The notes: generated by a model from the letters alone, not told the origin. Numbered from the stretch's first letter, positions 16,333 to 26,417 are shown. The stretch: DNA of 64,000 bases from Methanobacteriota archaeon (GCA_023399215.1 JAEWQJ010000046.1:51288-115287); one strand, 5' to 3'. Translations and numbers: made by a program.

Positions 16333-18525
16333 ATGACAATTTCAAATGAGACCGCAGTCGGTATGGAAACCGTCGAGCTTGAGCCCTTGAGGAAAGATAA
16401 AAAGAAAATTTTTGAGGATATTCTAAAATATCTTGAAACCAATCAGAGAGGCTATATCAAGGTTCCTACAGGCTGGGGTAAAACCTTTCTTTCGAAACAT
16501 ATAATGAAGAAGTACTACGACGAAGGAAAAGTCGTGCTTTTCCTTGTCTCGAAAAATAATCCTCTTCTTAGCCAGACCTATTATGACAGGAAGAAAAAAC
16601 GGCCCCTTTTTCCCAACAGCGCACTTCTCTCATCCGAGCATAAGGTGGACCGAAAAGAACTTGCTGAAACTTTGAGGGTTTTTGGGCAGGAAAAGGATAA
16701 AGGTTTTGTTCTTTTTGCTTCGCTTCAGACCGTACTTGGAAAACAGAGCTCTGAGATCAAAAACCTGATTCTTGAACTTGCCGACCTTGCAATAGTGGAT
16801 GAGATCCACAATTTCATTAACAATCGAGGAAACGATTTTCTCAATGAATTGGGGGAAAGGACAAAAATCCTGGGAATGACTGCAACCCCATTCCAGGGGG
16901 TTGTCGGGAATGTCAAGTTTGTGGATGAAATTGCAGGGGATATGAGGGAAGTCTACGCAAAGACCCTTCCTGAATGTATTCTGGACAACGAACTTGCCCC
17001 CCTTAAGTACACGATTGCCGAGAGTTCGGAGGATATCTTTGAGATCTTTGATTTTGAAAGAGGGCTTGATGAACTTGATAAGCAGGACCTTTTCCTTGAC
17101 TGCAGCACTCCTGACAGGTTGAAAAAGGTAATTCGAAGAACCCAGCTTGCAAAAGATGTGTACGATTCTATGATAAAACACAAGCATGCAAAAACGCTTG
17201 TCTTTTGCGCTCCTGTGAGGAAGCGGGTCTATGGGGTGGGGGCTGATAGCAAGGAAATTAACGCATTCCATGCAAAGCTTACCTCTTCGGTTTTCAATGG
17301 GGAAATTTCGGTTCCTGAATCCGAGATGGATCCTGAGCCTATCCTACCTGTAAATTTTGAGAATTATACCCCTGAAGGCGAGTTCCGGGATACGGTATTT
17401 ATAAGCTCGGAGCTGCCCAAAAATGAACAAAATGCCATTCTTGCAGCTTTCAGGGAAATTGGAAAGCCCCCTTATGTGCTATGCACCGTAGGCATGCTGA
17501 TTGAAGGGTTTGATTTCCCGGGACTTGAAGCCCTTGTTTTGCTGCGCCCTACTCTGAGTATGAGGCTCTTTGAACAGCAGGTAGGAAGGGTGACAAGGCT
17601 TTCTCCAGTCTCAGGAAAGCAACAGGGCAATATCTTTGAGATTTCGGACAGTATTGACTCCCTCTACCAGCGTTTTGGGGAAGGTGTTTTTTCCGGGGAA
17701 AAGGTTGACCAGGTGCAGATGCTCCAGCCTGAGATCCGCCTTGAAGAACTTTTCTCAGAAGGCGATGCATCCAGGGCAATAGAGGAAGGAAAGATCGAAA
17801 TTAAGAAGGTAGAACTTGGACCTCAAAGAAAAGGGAAGGGAAACAGAAAAAGGGCTCAGGTCCGTGAAATCCCGGTAAGGCTTCCTCCGACATCCATCAG
17901 GGCAAAGTATTTTTCGCGCCTGCTTGCACTGACCGAGGAGAAAGACATAGGAGCTTTTGAGCGGGAAAAGCGTGAACTCATGCGGGCTACCCTGAGGTTC
18001 CGGGTCAGGGAACTCAGGGACGCAGAAGAACTTGCAGAGCTTGCAAGCAATATAAATAAGCTCAAGCGGGAAGCTTATGAAGACCACAGACTGGGGGATG
18101 TTTCAAGGCAGCATAAACCCAAGGTTTTCGGGGAAGTCGAATGGCTGCTGAAACTTCAGGCCCTGAATTCCCTCAAGTATAACGGTGGACACCTCTCGAT
18201 GCCTGAGAAAAACCGGATCTTAAGAACTCTGAATTTCGAGCCAGATTTCCGAAAGATAGACAGCCTCAGGCTTAAATGCCTGAAACTCGGTTCGGCCCAG
18301 AAGACTATCCCTGAACTTGTAAAGGTGCTGGGGTTCGTAAGCCGTCTCTCGTCTTCGGAAACCTACCAGTTCCTCGACAAGAAGAAAAAGGATCACTGGA
18401 AACGGGAGTTCCTGCCTGCGGTTTACTGGGGTTTCTGCTTCATCGACGATTCTCCTGAACTGAAGGAACTTTTCGAGTCTACGGAATGGGACAGGCGGGT
18501 CAAAAATATTATCAGGCAAAAATAA
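16333..18525 (+). CDS. Superfamily II DEAD/DEAH-box helicase-like protein
   Basis: The 730-residue protein has helicase motif I VPTGWGKT at 44-51, motif II VDEIH near 155, motif III MTATPFQG near 180 and a C-terminal helicase domain with EGFDFPGLEALVLLRPT and EQQVGRVTR (motif VI). The first part resembles type III restriction/UvrB-like (ResIII) ATPases that translocate on duplex nucleic acid. The remaining 270 residues are rich in Arg/Lys/Glu, with no nuclease motif I can see. It stands alone, not beside a methylase. It could act in repair, transcript surveillance or defence; the role is unassigned. The start is chosen at the first ATG; AAGGA lies about 14 nt upstream, a little far. Confidence 0.85.
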   Translation: MTISNETAVGMETVELEPLRKDKKKIFEDILKYLETNQRGYIKVPTGWGKTFLSKHIMKKYYDEGKVVLFLVSKNNPLLSQTYYDRKKKRPLFPNSALLSSEHKVDRKELAETLRVFGQEKDKGFVLFASLQTVLGKQSSEIKNLILELADLAIVDEIHNFINNRGNDFLNELGERTKILGMTATPFQGVVGNVKFVDEIAGDMREVYAKTLPECILDNELAPLKYTIAESSEDIFEIFDFERGLDELDKQDLFLDCSTPDRLKKVIRRTQLAKDVYDSMIKHKHAKTLVFCAPVRKRVYGVGADSKEINAFHAKLTSSVFNGEISVPESEMDPEPILPVNFENYTPEGEFRDTVFISSELPKNEQNAILAAFREIGKPPYVLCTVGMLIEGFDFPGLEALVLLRPTLSMRLFEQQVGRVTRLSPVSGKQQGNIFEISDSIDSLYQRFGEGVFSGEKVDQVQMLQPEIRLEELFSEGDASRAIEEGKIEIKKVELGPQRKGKGNRKRAQVREIPVRLPPTSIRAKYFSRLLALTEEKDIGAFEREKRELMRATLRFRVRELRDAEELAELASNINKLKREAYEDHRLGDVSRQHKPKVFGEVEWLLKLQALNSLKYNGGHLSMPEKNRILRTLNFEPDFRKIDSLRLKCLKLGSAQKTIPELVKVLGFVSRLSSSETYQFLDKKKKDHWKREFLPAVYWGFCFIDDSPELKELFESTEWDRRVKNIIRQK

Positions 18526-18963
18526 GTTTTATCGTATCCTCTTCAATTGTATGAATAAAAATAAATTTCATGTATTTACTGAAAATTTAAAAATTTAATT
18601 AAGTTTGAGAAACAACCTCAAACGATGTACTCAACTTTATAACTGTATGATTAAATTGTTGTGCGTTTTTCGAGTTGGAAAATTCTCCATTGAATTTGAA
18701 GAGGATACCTTTTTTTCTTTTCCACATAAAAGCACATCTAAAATGGTTTTCCGATTCTTATTGGGAACTGTACTGTAGTTAGTGTTTACAGTCTTTATGG
18801 ATACATCCTGAATTATTGCAATATAATTTTTCATAAGATATGAGGTATGGGGTTTTTCATAAAAAATATGAAATATGCGGTTATATAATTAAACAAAGAG
18901 AAATCTGCAACAGGCAGAAACTTATTTCATAAAGCATAATATAGAGCTGAAAGGGGGCTTAGC
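18526..18963. other. A+T-rich intergenic gap
   Basis: It holds a perfect 7-bp inverted repeat GTTTGAG/CTCAAAC at 18603-18623, perhaps a helicase mRNA end, and an AAAGGGGG ribosome site near its right edge for the following gene. A short open frame on the minus strand (18637-18834) is lysine/serine-rich with no ribosome site and is not called. Confidence 0.5.
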
Positions 18964-20334
18964 TTGAAATTTGAACGCATTAAATCTGAAGGTCTGGCTC
19001 ATCTTTCCTATTTCATTGGTTCGGAAAATGAAGCCATAGTTATTGATCCTCGAAGAGACTGTCAGGTCTATGCCGAACTTGCCAGAAGAGAGGGTATGAA
19101 CATAAAATCTATTTTTGAAACCCACAGAAATGAAGACTACGTGATAGGTTCCCTGGAATTGAAGAAGCTTACAGACGCAGAGATTTATCATGGTCATGGA
19201 GTGGATTTCAAATACGGGAACTACTTGAACGAAGGCCAGGAGTTCGATTTCGGCTCAATGAAATTGACAGCTTTACATACTCCGGGCCATACCGACGAGA
19301 GTATGTCCTATGTCCTGACAGACCTTGATACAGGAAAAGAGCCAGTAATGGTTTTTACAGGAGATGCTCTGTTTGTAGGCGATACCGGAAGAATTGATCT
19401 CTATGGCCCAGAGAAAGCTCCAGGGCTGGCAGCAAATCTCTATGACAGCATATTTAACAAAATCCTTCCACTGGGAGACGGAGTAATACTATGTCCTGCG
19501 CATGGCGCAGGCTCGGTTTGTGGGGGAGCTATCGCTAAACGTGACTACAGTACGCTTGGACTTGAGCGTGTACAGAATCCTGCTCTGCAGAAGACAAACA
19601 GAGAAGAGTTTATCAAGTTCAAACTTGAAGAGCAGCTTGATTTTCCTCCTTACTTTAAGAAAATGGAACAGTACAACCTGCAAGGACCTCCTCTGCTGCA
19701 GGGCCTGCCAGCTCCTATGCCGCTTTCACCCGAGGAGTTCAGGAAGAAAATCGAAAAAGGGGCAGTGGTCGTTGATACGCGCATGCCTCACTCTTTTGGA
19801 GGAACGTATATAGGAAACTCCTACAGCATCTGGCTCGGAGGAGTACCTTCATTTGCGGGCTGGTTTCTTCCTTATAATAAACCTATACTCCTTGTGCTGG
19901 AGGAAAAAGAGCAGCTTGAAACCGCTGTAAGATATCTGGTCCGTCTGGGTTATGATAATATAACGGGTTTTTTGAACGGCGGAATTTCAGCCTGGTATAT
20001 GAAAGCCTTACCTGTAGAAGAAGTTAGTTTTATCTCGGTTTATGATCTGAAGAATAAGCTGGAGAAGCACGAAGAGATGACATTACTGGATGTGAGGAAG
20101 GAAAAAGAATGGAATGAGGGGCATATTCAGGGAGCTAAACATATATATGTTGGGGAGCTTGAGGAAAATCTGGATAAGGTCCCGAAGGACTCTCAGGTAA
20201 TTGTTTATTGTGACAGCTCCAGGCGTTCCAGTATAGCAGCTTCGATTTTGAAAAAGCATGGCTATAATAATGTATATAATGTGCTTGGCAGCATGACTGC
20301 ATGGAAAAGTGCCGGATACGACACAGTGAAATAA
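18964..20334 (+). CDS. Metallo-beta-lactamase-fold protein with two rhodanese domains
   Basis: The gene starts at TTG 18964 behind AAAGGGGG. The 456 residues form an MBL domain (1-240) and two rhodanese domains (about 260-355 and 370-455). The fold is that of persulfide dioxygenases fused to rhodanese, which handle sulfane sulfur. The usual THxHxDH zinc motif reads THRNEDY at 53-59, so two of the expected ligands (second and last His) are replaced. LHTPGHTDES, the GDALFVGDTGR block and CPAHGAG remain. The first rhodanese has no cysteine at the loop (ILLVLEEKEQ); the second has the catalytic-type loop YCDSSRRSS. The protein may be sulfur-transfer active only in its last domain. The substitutions look orderly rather than decayed. 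Confidence 0.85.
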   Translation: MKFERIKSEGLAHLSYFIGSENEAIVIDPRRDCQVYAELARREGMNIKSIFETHRNEDYVIGSLELKKLTDAEIYHGHGVDFKYGNYLNEGQEFDFGSMKLTALHTPGHTDESMSYVLTDLDTGKEPVMVFTGDALFVGDTGRIDLYGPEKAPGLAANLYDSIFNKILPLGDGVILCPAHGAGSVCGGAIAKRDYSTLGLERVQNPALQKTNREEFIKFKLEEQLDFPPYFKKMEQYNLQGPPLLQGLPAPMPLSPEEFRKKIEKGAVVVDTRMPHSFGGTYIGNSYSIWLGGVPSFAGWFLPYNKPILLVLEEKEQLETAVRYLVRLGYDNITGFLNGGISAWYMKALPVEEVSFISVYDLKNKLEKHEEMTLLDVRKEKEWNEGHIQGAKHIYVGELEENLDKVPKDSQVIVYCDSSRRSSIAASILKKHGYNNVYNVLGSMTAWKSAGYDTVK

Positions 20335-20451
20335 ACTTTTTTATAAATTTACTTCTATAACCTTACTTTTATATACTTATTTTTCTTTAAGCTATGTACT
20401 CAGAAAAGGAATTTAGAAATCTTTATATTCTCTCTCTTTTTTTAACATACC

Positions 20452-21636
20452 ATGGTTTTACATGTTCCACGCATTCTTCTTCCAAAAGATAATTGGGAAA
20501 AGTGGGCAGTGATTGCCTGTGATCAGCACACTCAGGATCCGGAATACTGGAAAAGAGTTGAAGAATTTATTGGAGATACCCCATCTACTTTTAATTTAAT
20601 TTATCCGGAAATATATCTTCCGCTAGATGAAAATAGAGTAAATAAGATTCATAAAACTATAAGTGACTACAAAAAGCTCCTCGTTGACCACGGCCCCTGT
20701 TTTATTCTTGTAAGGCGTTCGGTCTCAGATAAGGAAAGAACCGGGCTTGTTGTTGCAATAGACCTGGAAGAATACCAGTTCAATGGGTCCGACTCATTTA
20801 TCAGACCAACGGAAGGCACTATTAAAGAAAGGCTTCCAGCAAGAGTTCGGATAAGGGAAAATGCAGAGCTGGAACTCTCGCACATTTTAGTGTTATATGA
20901 TGATCCTTATTTCTCGGTTATCCCCAGAAACCCTGATGATTTTGTTTGTATAGAAGACAAGGTTTATGATTTTGATCTGATGGAAAACGGTGGCCATATC
21001 ACGGGTTACAGGATCAGTAATGAAAAAATAATTAAAGAAATTTCGGAGAAAATCCTGAACCTGGGAACCCTTCTTGTTGGTGATGGAAACCACAGCCTTG
21101 CTGCTGCTAAGAGCTTCTGGGAACAAATTAAAGGGACCGTACCGGCCGATCATCCTGCAAGATATGCAATGGTTGAACTTGTAAATATTCACGACCCCGG
21201 GCTTTCCTTTGAACCTATTCACAGGGTTGTAAGCGGAATTGAGCCTGAAGAGCTGCTCAAAAAATTTGATGCAAGGATCGAAGAAACCAGTGCCTTCCCC
21301 TCAACTGCCGATTTCTCGGTTGCAGGACAGTCAATAGGGTTTATTACAAAAGACAGGTCTGGTGTGCTGGTTTTTGATAATCCGGTGTACGATCTTGAGG
21401 TTGAAACCCTTGACGAGATCATTGATAATTATTCAATCGAATATGAACATGATCCTGAAGTTGTGGAAAAACTTGGAAAAAAACAGGGTAATGTCGGTTT
21501 CTTCCTTCCCCCATTAAAAAAGAGCGATTTCTTTTCTCTAATTAAAAAGAAAGGGGTTCTTCCGAGAAAATCTTTTTCTCTTGGAAAGGAAAATGAGAAG
21601 AGATATTATATTGAAGCAAGAAAGATTGTTTCATAA
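20452..21636 (+). CDS. DUF1015 family protein
   Basis: The 394-residue soluble protein begins VLHVPRILLPKDNWEKWAVIACDQHTQDPEYW, with the block LVGDGNHSLAAAKSFWEQIK in the centre. This pattern matches the DUF1015 family found in methanogens and some bacteria, of unknown function. The conserved acidic and histidine residues (DQH, GDGNH) suggest an enzyme. TTTATAT about 30 bp before the ATG and the lack of a clear ribosome site suggest a very short leader. Single gene, no operon partner. Confidence 0.8.
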   Translation: MVLHVPRILLPKDNWEKWAVIACDQHTQDPEYWKRVEEFIGDTPSTFNLIYPEIYLPLDENRVNKIHKTISDYKKLLVDHGPCFILVRRSVSDKERTGLVVAIDLEEYQFNGSDSFIRPTEGTIKERLPARVRIRENAELELSHILVLYDDPYFSVIPRNPDDFVCIEDKVYDFDLMENGGHITGYRISNEKIIKEISEKILNLGTLLVGDGNHSLAAAKSFWEQIKGTVPADHPARYAMVELVNIHDPGLSFEPIHRVVSGIEPEELLKKFDARIEETSAFPSTADFSVAGQSIGFITKDRSGVLVFDNPVYDLEVETLDEIIDNYSIEYEHDPEVVEKLGKKQGNVGFFLPPLKKSDFFSLIKKKGVLPRKSFSLGKENEKRYYIEARKIVS

Positions 21637-21930
21637 GGCTTTCTGTCCTTTTCATAAGGCTTTCTGTCCTGTAGTTTCTTTCAGTTTTCTTTTTACTCTC
21701 TCTGACTCTTCTTTATTTTCCTTCATTTTCCTTTGTCTTTATCTGATGCTGTTTAATTGCGATATCCAAGGAAGGACTTAGAGTAATTATATTAAATATT
21801 AAAAGGAACGATTCCAATTAAAAAAAAGATGTCAATATATAACAAAGCGACTTACTTTGACAGTCAAATTATAAATACCTTTAATCTAATAATTGATTTA
21901 TCGGGTAAATAATCACTGGGGGAGTGAAAT

Positions 21931-22086
21931 ATGCCGGGTTTGATAGGACTTGCTGTGGTCTTTCTAATATTAGCATTGATTGCATATATACTGGGCGCAA
22001 GGGGAGTTGCCGGTTTATCAATGGACATTGCAAAGTGGCTCGTTATAATCTTTATCATACTTGCAATCATATCGTACCTGTTATAA
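21931..22086 (+). CDS. Small DUF1328/UPF0391-like membrane protein
   Basis: GGGGGAG sits just upstream of the ATG. The 51-residue product (MPGLIGLAVVFLILALIAYI, then LGARGVAGLSMDIAKWLVII and a second hydrophobic stretch) has two transmembrane helices separated by a glycine-rich turn. This is the shape of the UPF0391/DUF1328 family of tiny membrane proteins, some linked to stress response in bacteria. The gene is isolated. Confidence 0.8.
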   Translation: MPGLIGLAVVFLILALIAYILGARGVAGLSMDIAKWLVIIFIILAIISYLL

Positions 22087-22663
22087 CGGTGGCCTTAACG
22101 AGGTTAGCACTGGTTCAGGATAGCTTATAGACTCGAGGTGATAGAAAGTAATAAGTGAAACTCGAGGTAATAGAGAGTAATATATTAATATCAACAGACC
22201 AAAACCATTTTACTTTTCCTCATATTTTGTCTGTTATTCCTCAGGCACATTAATCAATTTGCTTATTTTTCTTCTCAGTTAAGATGGTTTCGCATTAATT
22301 AATTCACTTTCCGATATTTTATACTTTTCTGATATTTTATATTTTTTGGATTTTCTGCACCAGCGTCATGGCAACTCAATTATGATACGTTAATACATAG
22401 ACAACACTTCATCCCTAGTCTTTTTTTTAATTATAATAATTCATAACTAAATTTCCATAGCACTAGCTTATATCGAGTTGCTTTGATTAATTTAATCTGA
22501 GTGGTATGATATTAACTTAAGTTGAATAAATTAACTATTATTTGGTAAATTGTGATCTAAGATGAACATTAATATCATAGTGCAATTATAATTTGTACCA
22601 ATATACTTATATTGCTTCATATTAATTCCCGGTTAATTAATCGAAGTATCACCCATACTTTGA
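22087..22663. other. A+T-rich intergenic gap with small direct repeats
   Basis: A 23-bp unit beginning ACTCGAGGT occurs at 22130-22152 and 22159-22181 with few differences. TTCTGATATTTTATA-like units repeat near 22310-22345. No gene or RNA is seen. Confidence 0.5.
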
Positions 22664-24217
22664 ATGTACTGGGGAATCAAATTGAACAGGTTAACTATTT
22701 TACTGGCAGTCTTTCTTCTCTTAACATTAGGCTCGGGTATCGGAGCTGCGGCTGAGGTTTACGTCCAGCCTGGAGATTCGATACAAACCGCATTGGATAA
22801 TGCAGTCTCAAGTGATGTAATTATCTTAAAACCCGGAATCTATACTGAGAATATCAAAATAGACAAAGATAACCTCGTAATATCTTCGGAATCCGGGAAT
22901 CCTGATGACACGATAATTACGGCTAAGAGCTCAGACAATCATGTAATCTCCTTGCAGGCTGATAACGTGAAAATTAGTGGACTTGGGATTACAGGAACAA
23001 AAAACGGATATACCGGAATCTATCTCTCTGAATGTAATAACTGCATCATTGAGAATAATAAAATTCAGAACAACGGCTATGGAATTTATCTTTTGAACTC
23101 AAAAGGCAATAAGCTCTCAAATAACGTGGTTACGAATAATGGAGAATATGGGATTTTATTATCGGCCTCAACCAATAATACCCTCTCCGGAAATACAGCT
23201 TCGGATAATAAAGACACTGGCGTCCATATCAGCACTTCCGACGGTAATACGCTTACAGGCAATAACGTATCCTCAAACGACGTTTACGGCCTTTTCGTCT
23301 GTCCAGAGAGTGACGATAATCTGATTTATAATAACTATTTCAACAACACCGCCAATGCAGAGGTTCAAAATGGAGTTGGAAATGCCTACAACACAGAAAA
23401 GACCGAAGGTGAGAATATTGTCGGTGGTCCCTACCTTGGAGGCAATTACTGGGCAGAGCCTGAAGGTACAGGTTTTTCGGATACAGCAGTAGATGCGAAT
23501 GGAGATGGAATTGCGGATTCCGGATACAGGCTCTCGCAAAGCACCTACTCTGATAAGTTACCTCTTATTTCATCATCCAGGTCACAGCAGCTCGGGCCTC
23601 CGGTAGCAAACTTTGAAATGAACAATAGCAATGGCTCTGCTCCTCTTGCAGTCCAGTTTACCGACCTGTCCGAAAATGCAGACTCTTGGAGCTGGGACTT
23701 TGAGAGTGACGGGAAGATCGACTCTACTGAGGAAAATCCGGTTCACGTGTTTACGACAATGGGCGCTTACACTGTTACCTTCAGTGCTACAAATAAAAAT
23801 GGAACAAATTCAAAAACTTCTGCAGTAATTGTTACCCATCCTGTAATTGTTACCCATCCTGTTGAAAACGGCTCTGTGAACGGCTCTGTGAACAATACAA
23901 CCGAGGATTACGAAGCTGGCGAAAACGCAACAGGCGCAGATGGAAGTTCCGGTAACGTAAGCAAAGCTGTTGAAGCAGGAGGCAACGGAACTTATTACAA
24001 CCAAACTGAGGATAGCGGAATTTCCAATTTGGAACTTGATTCCCAGAATGGATCGAAAGCTACCGCCCTTAATGAAGAAAATGATTCAAGAATAAACACT
24101 TCAAGTGTTGAATATGCACTTGAGAATAAAACAGATGCTCCCGGGTTTGAAATCATTTACGGAGCAGTTTCTCTGCTTGCTGTGTTCCTGTACAGAAAAG
24201 TAAAACCAGGAAATTAA
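22664..24217 (+). CDS. Secreted NosD/PKD surface protein with PGF-CTERM-like anchor
   Basis: The 517-residue protein has a signal peptide (hydrophobic run at about 11-30, cleavage near GAAAEV). A right-handed parallel beta-helix of NosD-type repeats (about 35-250) is marked by N-N-x-I/L-x-x-N units. A PKD domain (about 300-385) has WSWDFESDG and HVFTTMGAYTVTFSATNKNGT. A Ser/Thr/Asn/Gly-rich spacer holds many NxT/S glycosylation sites. The C-terminus PGFEIIYGAVSLLAVFLYRK matches PGF-CTERM sorting tails cut by archaeosortase. It is likely an S-layer-associated surface protein. An alternative TTG start at 22682, with GGGGAA upstream, would shorten the leader by six residues and is equally plausible. 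A small VTHPVI duplication lies near 388. Confidence 0.85.
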   Translation: MYWGIKLNRLTILLAVFLLLTLGSGIGAAAEVYVQPGDSIQTALDNAVSSDVIILKPGIYTENIKIDKDNLVISSESGNPDDTIITAKSSDNHVISLQADNVKISGLGITGTKNGYTGIYLSECNNCIIENNKIQNNGYGIYLLNSKGNKLSNNVVTNNGEYGILLSASTNNTLSGNTASDNKDTGVHISTSDGNTLTGNNVSSNDVYGLFVCPESDDNLIYNNYFNNTANAEVQNGVGNAYNTEKTEGENIVGGPYLGGNYWAEPEGTGFSDTAVDANGDGIADSGYRLSQSTYSDKLPLISSSRSQQLGPPVANFEMNNSNGSAPLAVQFTDLSENADSWSWDFESDGKIDSTEENPVHVFTTMGAYTVTFSATNKNGTNSKTSAVIVTHPVIVTHPVENGSVNGSVNNTTEDYEAGENATGADGSSGNVSKAVEAGGNGTYYNQTEDSGISNLELDSQNGSKATALNEENDSRINTSSVEYALENKTDAPGFEIIYGAVSLLAVFLYRKVKPGN

Positions 24218-24286
24218 TGAAAGCGGCAGATGACTCAAGTAAAAATGATTACTGAACCTGACAAAAACCATAACTGAACCAAATGT

Positions 24287-24350
24287 CGGGAGGATTACTC
24301 CTCCTTTCTCTCCCAGGAACCGTACTTGAAAGTTTTCCGTCATACGGTTC
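24287..24350 (-). mobile_element. Group II intron 3'-end remnant (domains V and VI)
   Basis: On the minus strand positions 24350-24317 form a 34-nt hairpin of exactly domain V size: GAACCGTA pairs with TACGGTTC, with the conserved internal bulge and a GGAAAAC/CTTTC distal stem. It is followed by a domain VI-like stem GGAGGA-GTAA-TCCTCC. This matches group II intron domain V, but the catalytic AGC triad position reads AAC, so the remnant may be dead. The rest of the intron and the reverse transcriptase are not visible within about 550 bp upstream (plus-strand 24351-24902). Confidence 0.6.
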
Positions 24351-24902
24351 GAGTGTTTTCAAACCCTTTCTGTATCAGGCATCAGTTATTGCATAACTGA
24401 TTTTGTGATTCTGGATAACAGCTCACTAACATGACTGTCTGTAAGCCTCTCACCTACTGGTGTCTTTGAGTATCTTACATTCGTGAGTTTGTTTCCGTTC
24501 ACACAAGAAAACACCATCAGTAAGCCAGAATCCTTTTGGATCAGGGCAAAGTTTGAATCCTTATCTAATCCATTACGGATTAGCATTCGCTTTTTACTGA
24601 ATCCTTTACCCTCTTTGTCATTGTTGCTCCTTACGAAGTCCCTACCCTTTTTAGTTTCTACCCTTTTTAGCTCCTACCCTTTTTAAAGGGAACAAATAGG
24701 GCTTACCAGGTTTTATGTCATGAATCTCTAATCTTCTTGAAAAGCAACCCAGGAAAAAAATAGAATCACAATCTTTTTACTAGATTATAATTAGGTATTG
24801 TCATATTCTTTGATTCCAACCGTTCATCTTACATACAAAATTTTAAAGTATTGATTTATATATCGAAAAAATTTCATTACTACCAGAAAAGGAACCAAAA
24901 AC
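24351..24902. other. Degenerate intergenic region between intron remnant and hsdM
   Basis: It includes a minus-strand 66-codon frame (24386-24586) that I cannot match to any family and regard as likely remnant, three CTACCCTTTTTA-type repeats near 24643-24684, and A+T-rich sequence with a possible TATA near 24850 serving hsdM. Confidence 0.4.
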
Positions 24903-26417
24903 ATGCCCTTAACCCTCAACGAACTCAATTCTCATCTTTTCAAAGCCGCAGACATCCTGCGAGGCTCAATTGACAGTTCCGAATATAAGCACTACATTTT
25001 CGGAATGCTTTTTCTAAAAAGGCTTTCTGACCAGTTTGAAGAAAATGCTATCCAGATTACAGAGGAACTCATAAAAGACGGCATGCCTGAAGCAGAGGCG
25101 AAATATCTTGCTTTATCTGACCCTGAAGAGCATGCAGGCAGCTTCTATGTCCCACCTCGTGCCCGCTGGTCTGAGCTTGAAAAGAAATCTTCTGATATTG
25201 GTGAAGCCATCAATAAAGCCTTTGAAGCCCTGGAAAGCGAAAACCGTTCCCTTGAAGGCGTACTTGTTGCTATTGATTTTAACGACAAGGAACGCATTTC
25301 TGATGCCGTTCTCCAGAAACTCATTACCCATTTTGGAAAATACAACCTGGCAAACAATTGCCTTGAAAATAAGGATATGCTCGGCAGGTCTTACGAGTAC
25401 CTGATCAAACATTTTGCAGACGACGCCGGAAAGAAAGGCGGCGAATTCTATACCCCTGAAGAAGTGGTAAGGCTCCTTGTAAAATTGGTAAAACCCGCCG
25501 AAAATATGCGGATCTGCGATCCCACATGCGGTTCAGGCGGGATGCTTATCGAATGTATCCACTACCTTCAGGAGCACGATAAAAACCCGGACAAGCTCTC
25601 CCTTTTTGGCCAGGAAAAAAACCTCAATACCTGGGCCATCTGCAAGATGAACATGCTCCTGCACGACATCCTTGATGCGAGAATTGAAAAAGGCGACACG
25701 ATGGCCGACCCCAAGCTGCTGGAAAACGGCGAATTGATGCTTTTCGACCGGGTTTTAGCCAACCCGATGTGGAACCAGAAAGAGTGGTCAAGGGACTGGC
25801 TGGCGAAAGGCGACCCTTATTCCCGCGTGAAATATGCCCTTCCGCCCGCCTCCTCAGGCGACTGGATGTGGATTCAGCACATGATTGCGACCCTGAACTC
25901 GGAGGGTGTCCTCGGAATTGTGCTTGACAACGGCGTCCTCTTCCGGGGTGGTCAGGAAAAAGTCTGCCGTAAGGGATTTGTTGACGATGACCAGATTGAA
26001 GCCGTCCTTGCCCTTCCCCCGAACCTTTTCTTTAACACTGGCAGCCCGGGCACGATTTTAATTTTCAACAAAAACAAACCACCTGTGCGAAAAGACAAAA
26101 TCCTGTTTATCGACGCTTCTTCCGAATATGAAGAAGGAAAAGCCCAGAATTTCCTGCGGGACAACCACATAGAGAAGATCGTATCTGCTTTCGACGGTTT
26201 TGAGGACATTGAGAAGTTCTGCGCCGTTGTCGGGAAAGAAAGCATTGTAGAAAACGATTACAACCTGAACGTTTCCCTGTACGTGGACACTTCCGAGCCG
26301 GAGCCTGAAATTGACGTAACTGCGGTCAACAAAGAGTTAAAAGAGCTTATAAAGCAGAGAGATAAGTCCTACATGGAAATGCGGGAATATTTAACTAAAT
26401 TAGGGTATGAAAACTGA
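24903..26417 (+). CDS. hsdM: Type I restriction-modification system, DNA methyltransferase subunit
   Basis: The 504-residue HsdM has an N-terminal helical domain (SHLFKAADILRGSIDSSEYKHYIFGMLFLK), then the N6-adenine methylase domain. The SAM motif is DPTCGSGGMLIE near 204-215 and the catalytic motif IV is NPMW (in VLANPMWNQKEW), a known variant of NPPF/Y. It methylates adenine in the bipartite site read by HsdS and with HsdR forms the restriction complex. AAGGAACC lies upstream of the ATG. It is G+C-richer than its downstream neighbour hsdS, with which it would normally be nearly overlapping; here 408 bp separate them. Confidence 0.95.
   Translation: MPLTLNELNSHLFKAADILRGSIDSSEYKHYIFGMLFLKRLSDQFEENAIQITEELIKDGMPEAEAKYLALSDPEEHAGSFYVPPRARWSELEKKSSDIGEAINKAFEALESENRSLEGVLVAIDFNDKERISDAVLQKLITHFGKYNLANNCLENKDMLGRSYEYLIKHFADDAGKKGGEFYTPEEVVRLLVKLVKPAENMRICDPTCGSGGMLIECIHYLQEHDKNPDKLSLFGQEKNLNTWAICKMNMLLHDILDARIEKGDTMADPKLLENGELMLFDRVLANPMWNQKEWSRDWLAKGDPYSRVKYALPPASSGDWMWIQHMIATLNSEGVLGIVLDNGVLFRGGQEKVCRKGFVDDDQIEAVLALPPNLFFNTGSPGTILIFNKNKPPVRKDKILFIDASSEYEEGKAQNFLRDNHIEKIVSAFDGFEDIEKFCAVVGKESIVENDYNLNVSLYVDTSEPEPEIDVTAVNKELKELIKQRDKSYMEMREYLTKLGYEN

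Noticed and set aside
18637..18834. Minus-strand 65-codon frame in the gap after the helicase
   Set aside because: No ribosome site, no family resemblance and composition like intergenic DNA.
24386..24586. Minus-strand frame as the intron-encoded reverse transcriptase
   Set aside because: None of the RT motifs (such as YADD) or maturase blocks are present.
25740..25790. NPMW instead of NPPF/Y in HsdM as a sign of inactivation
   Set aside because: NPxW-type variants occur in active N6-adenine methylases and the rest of the protein is intact.
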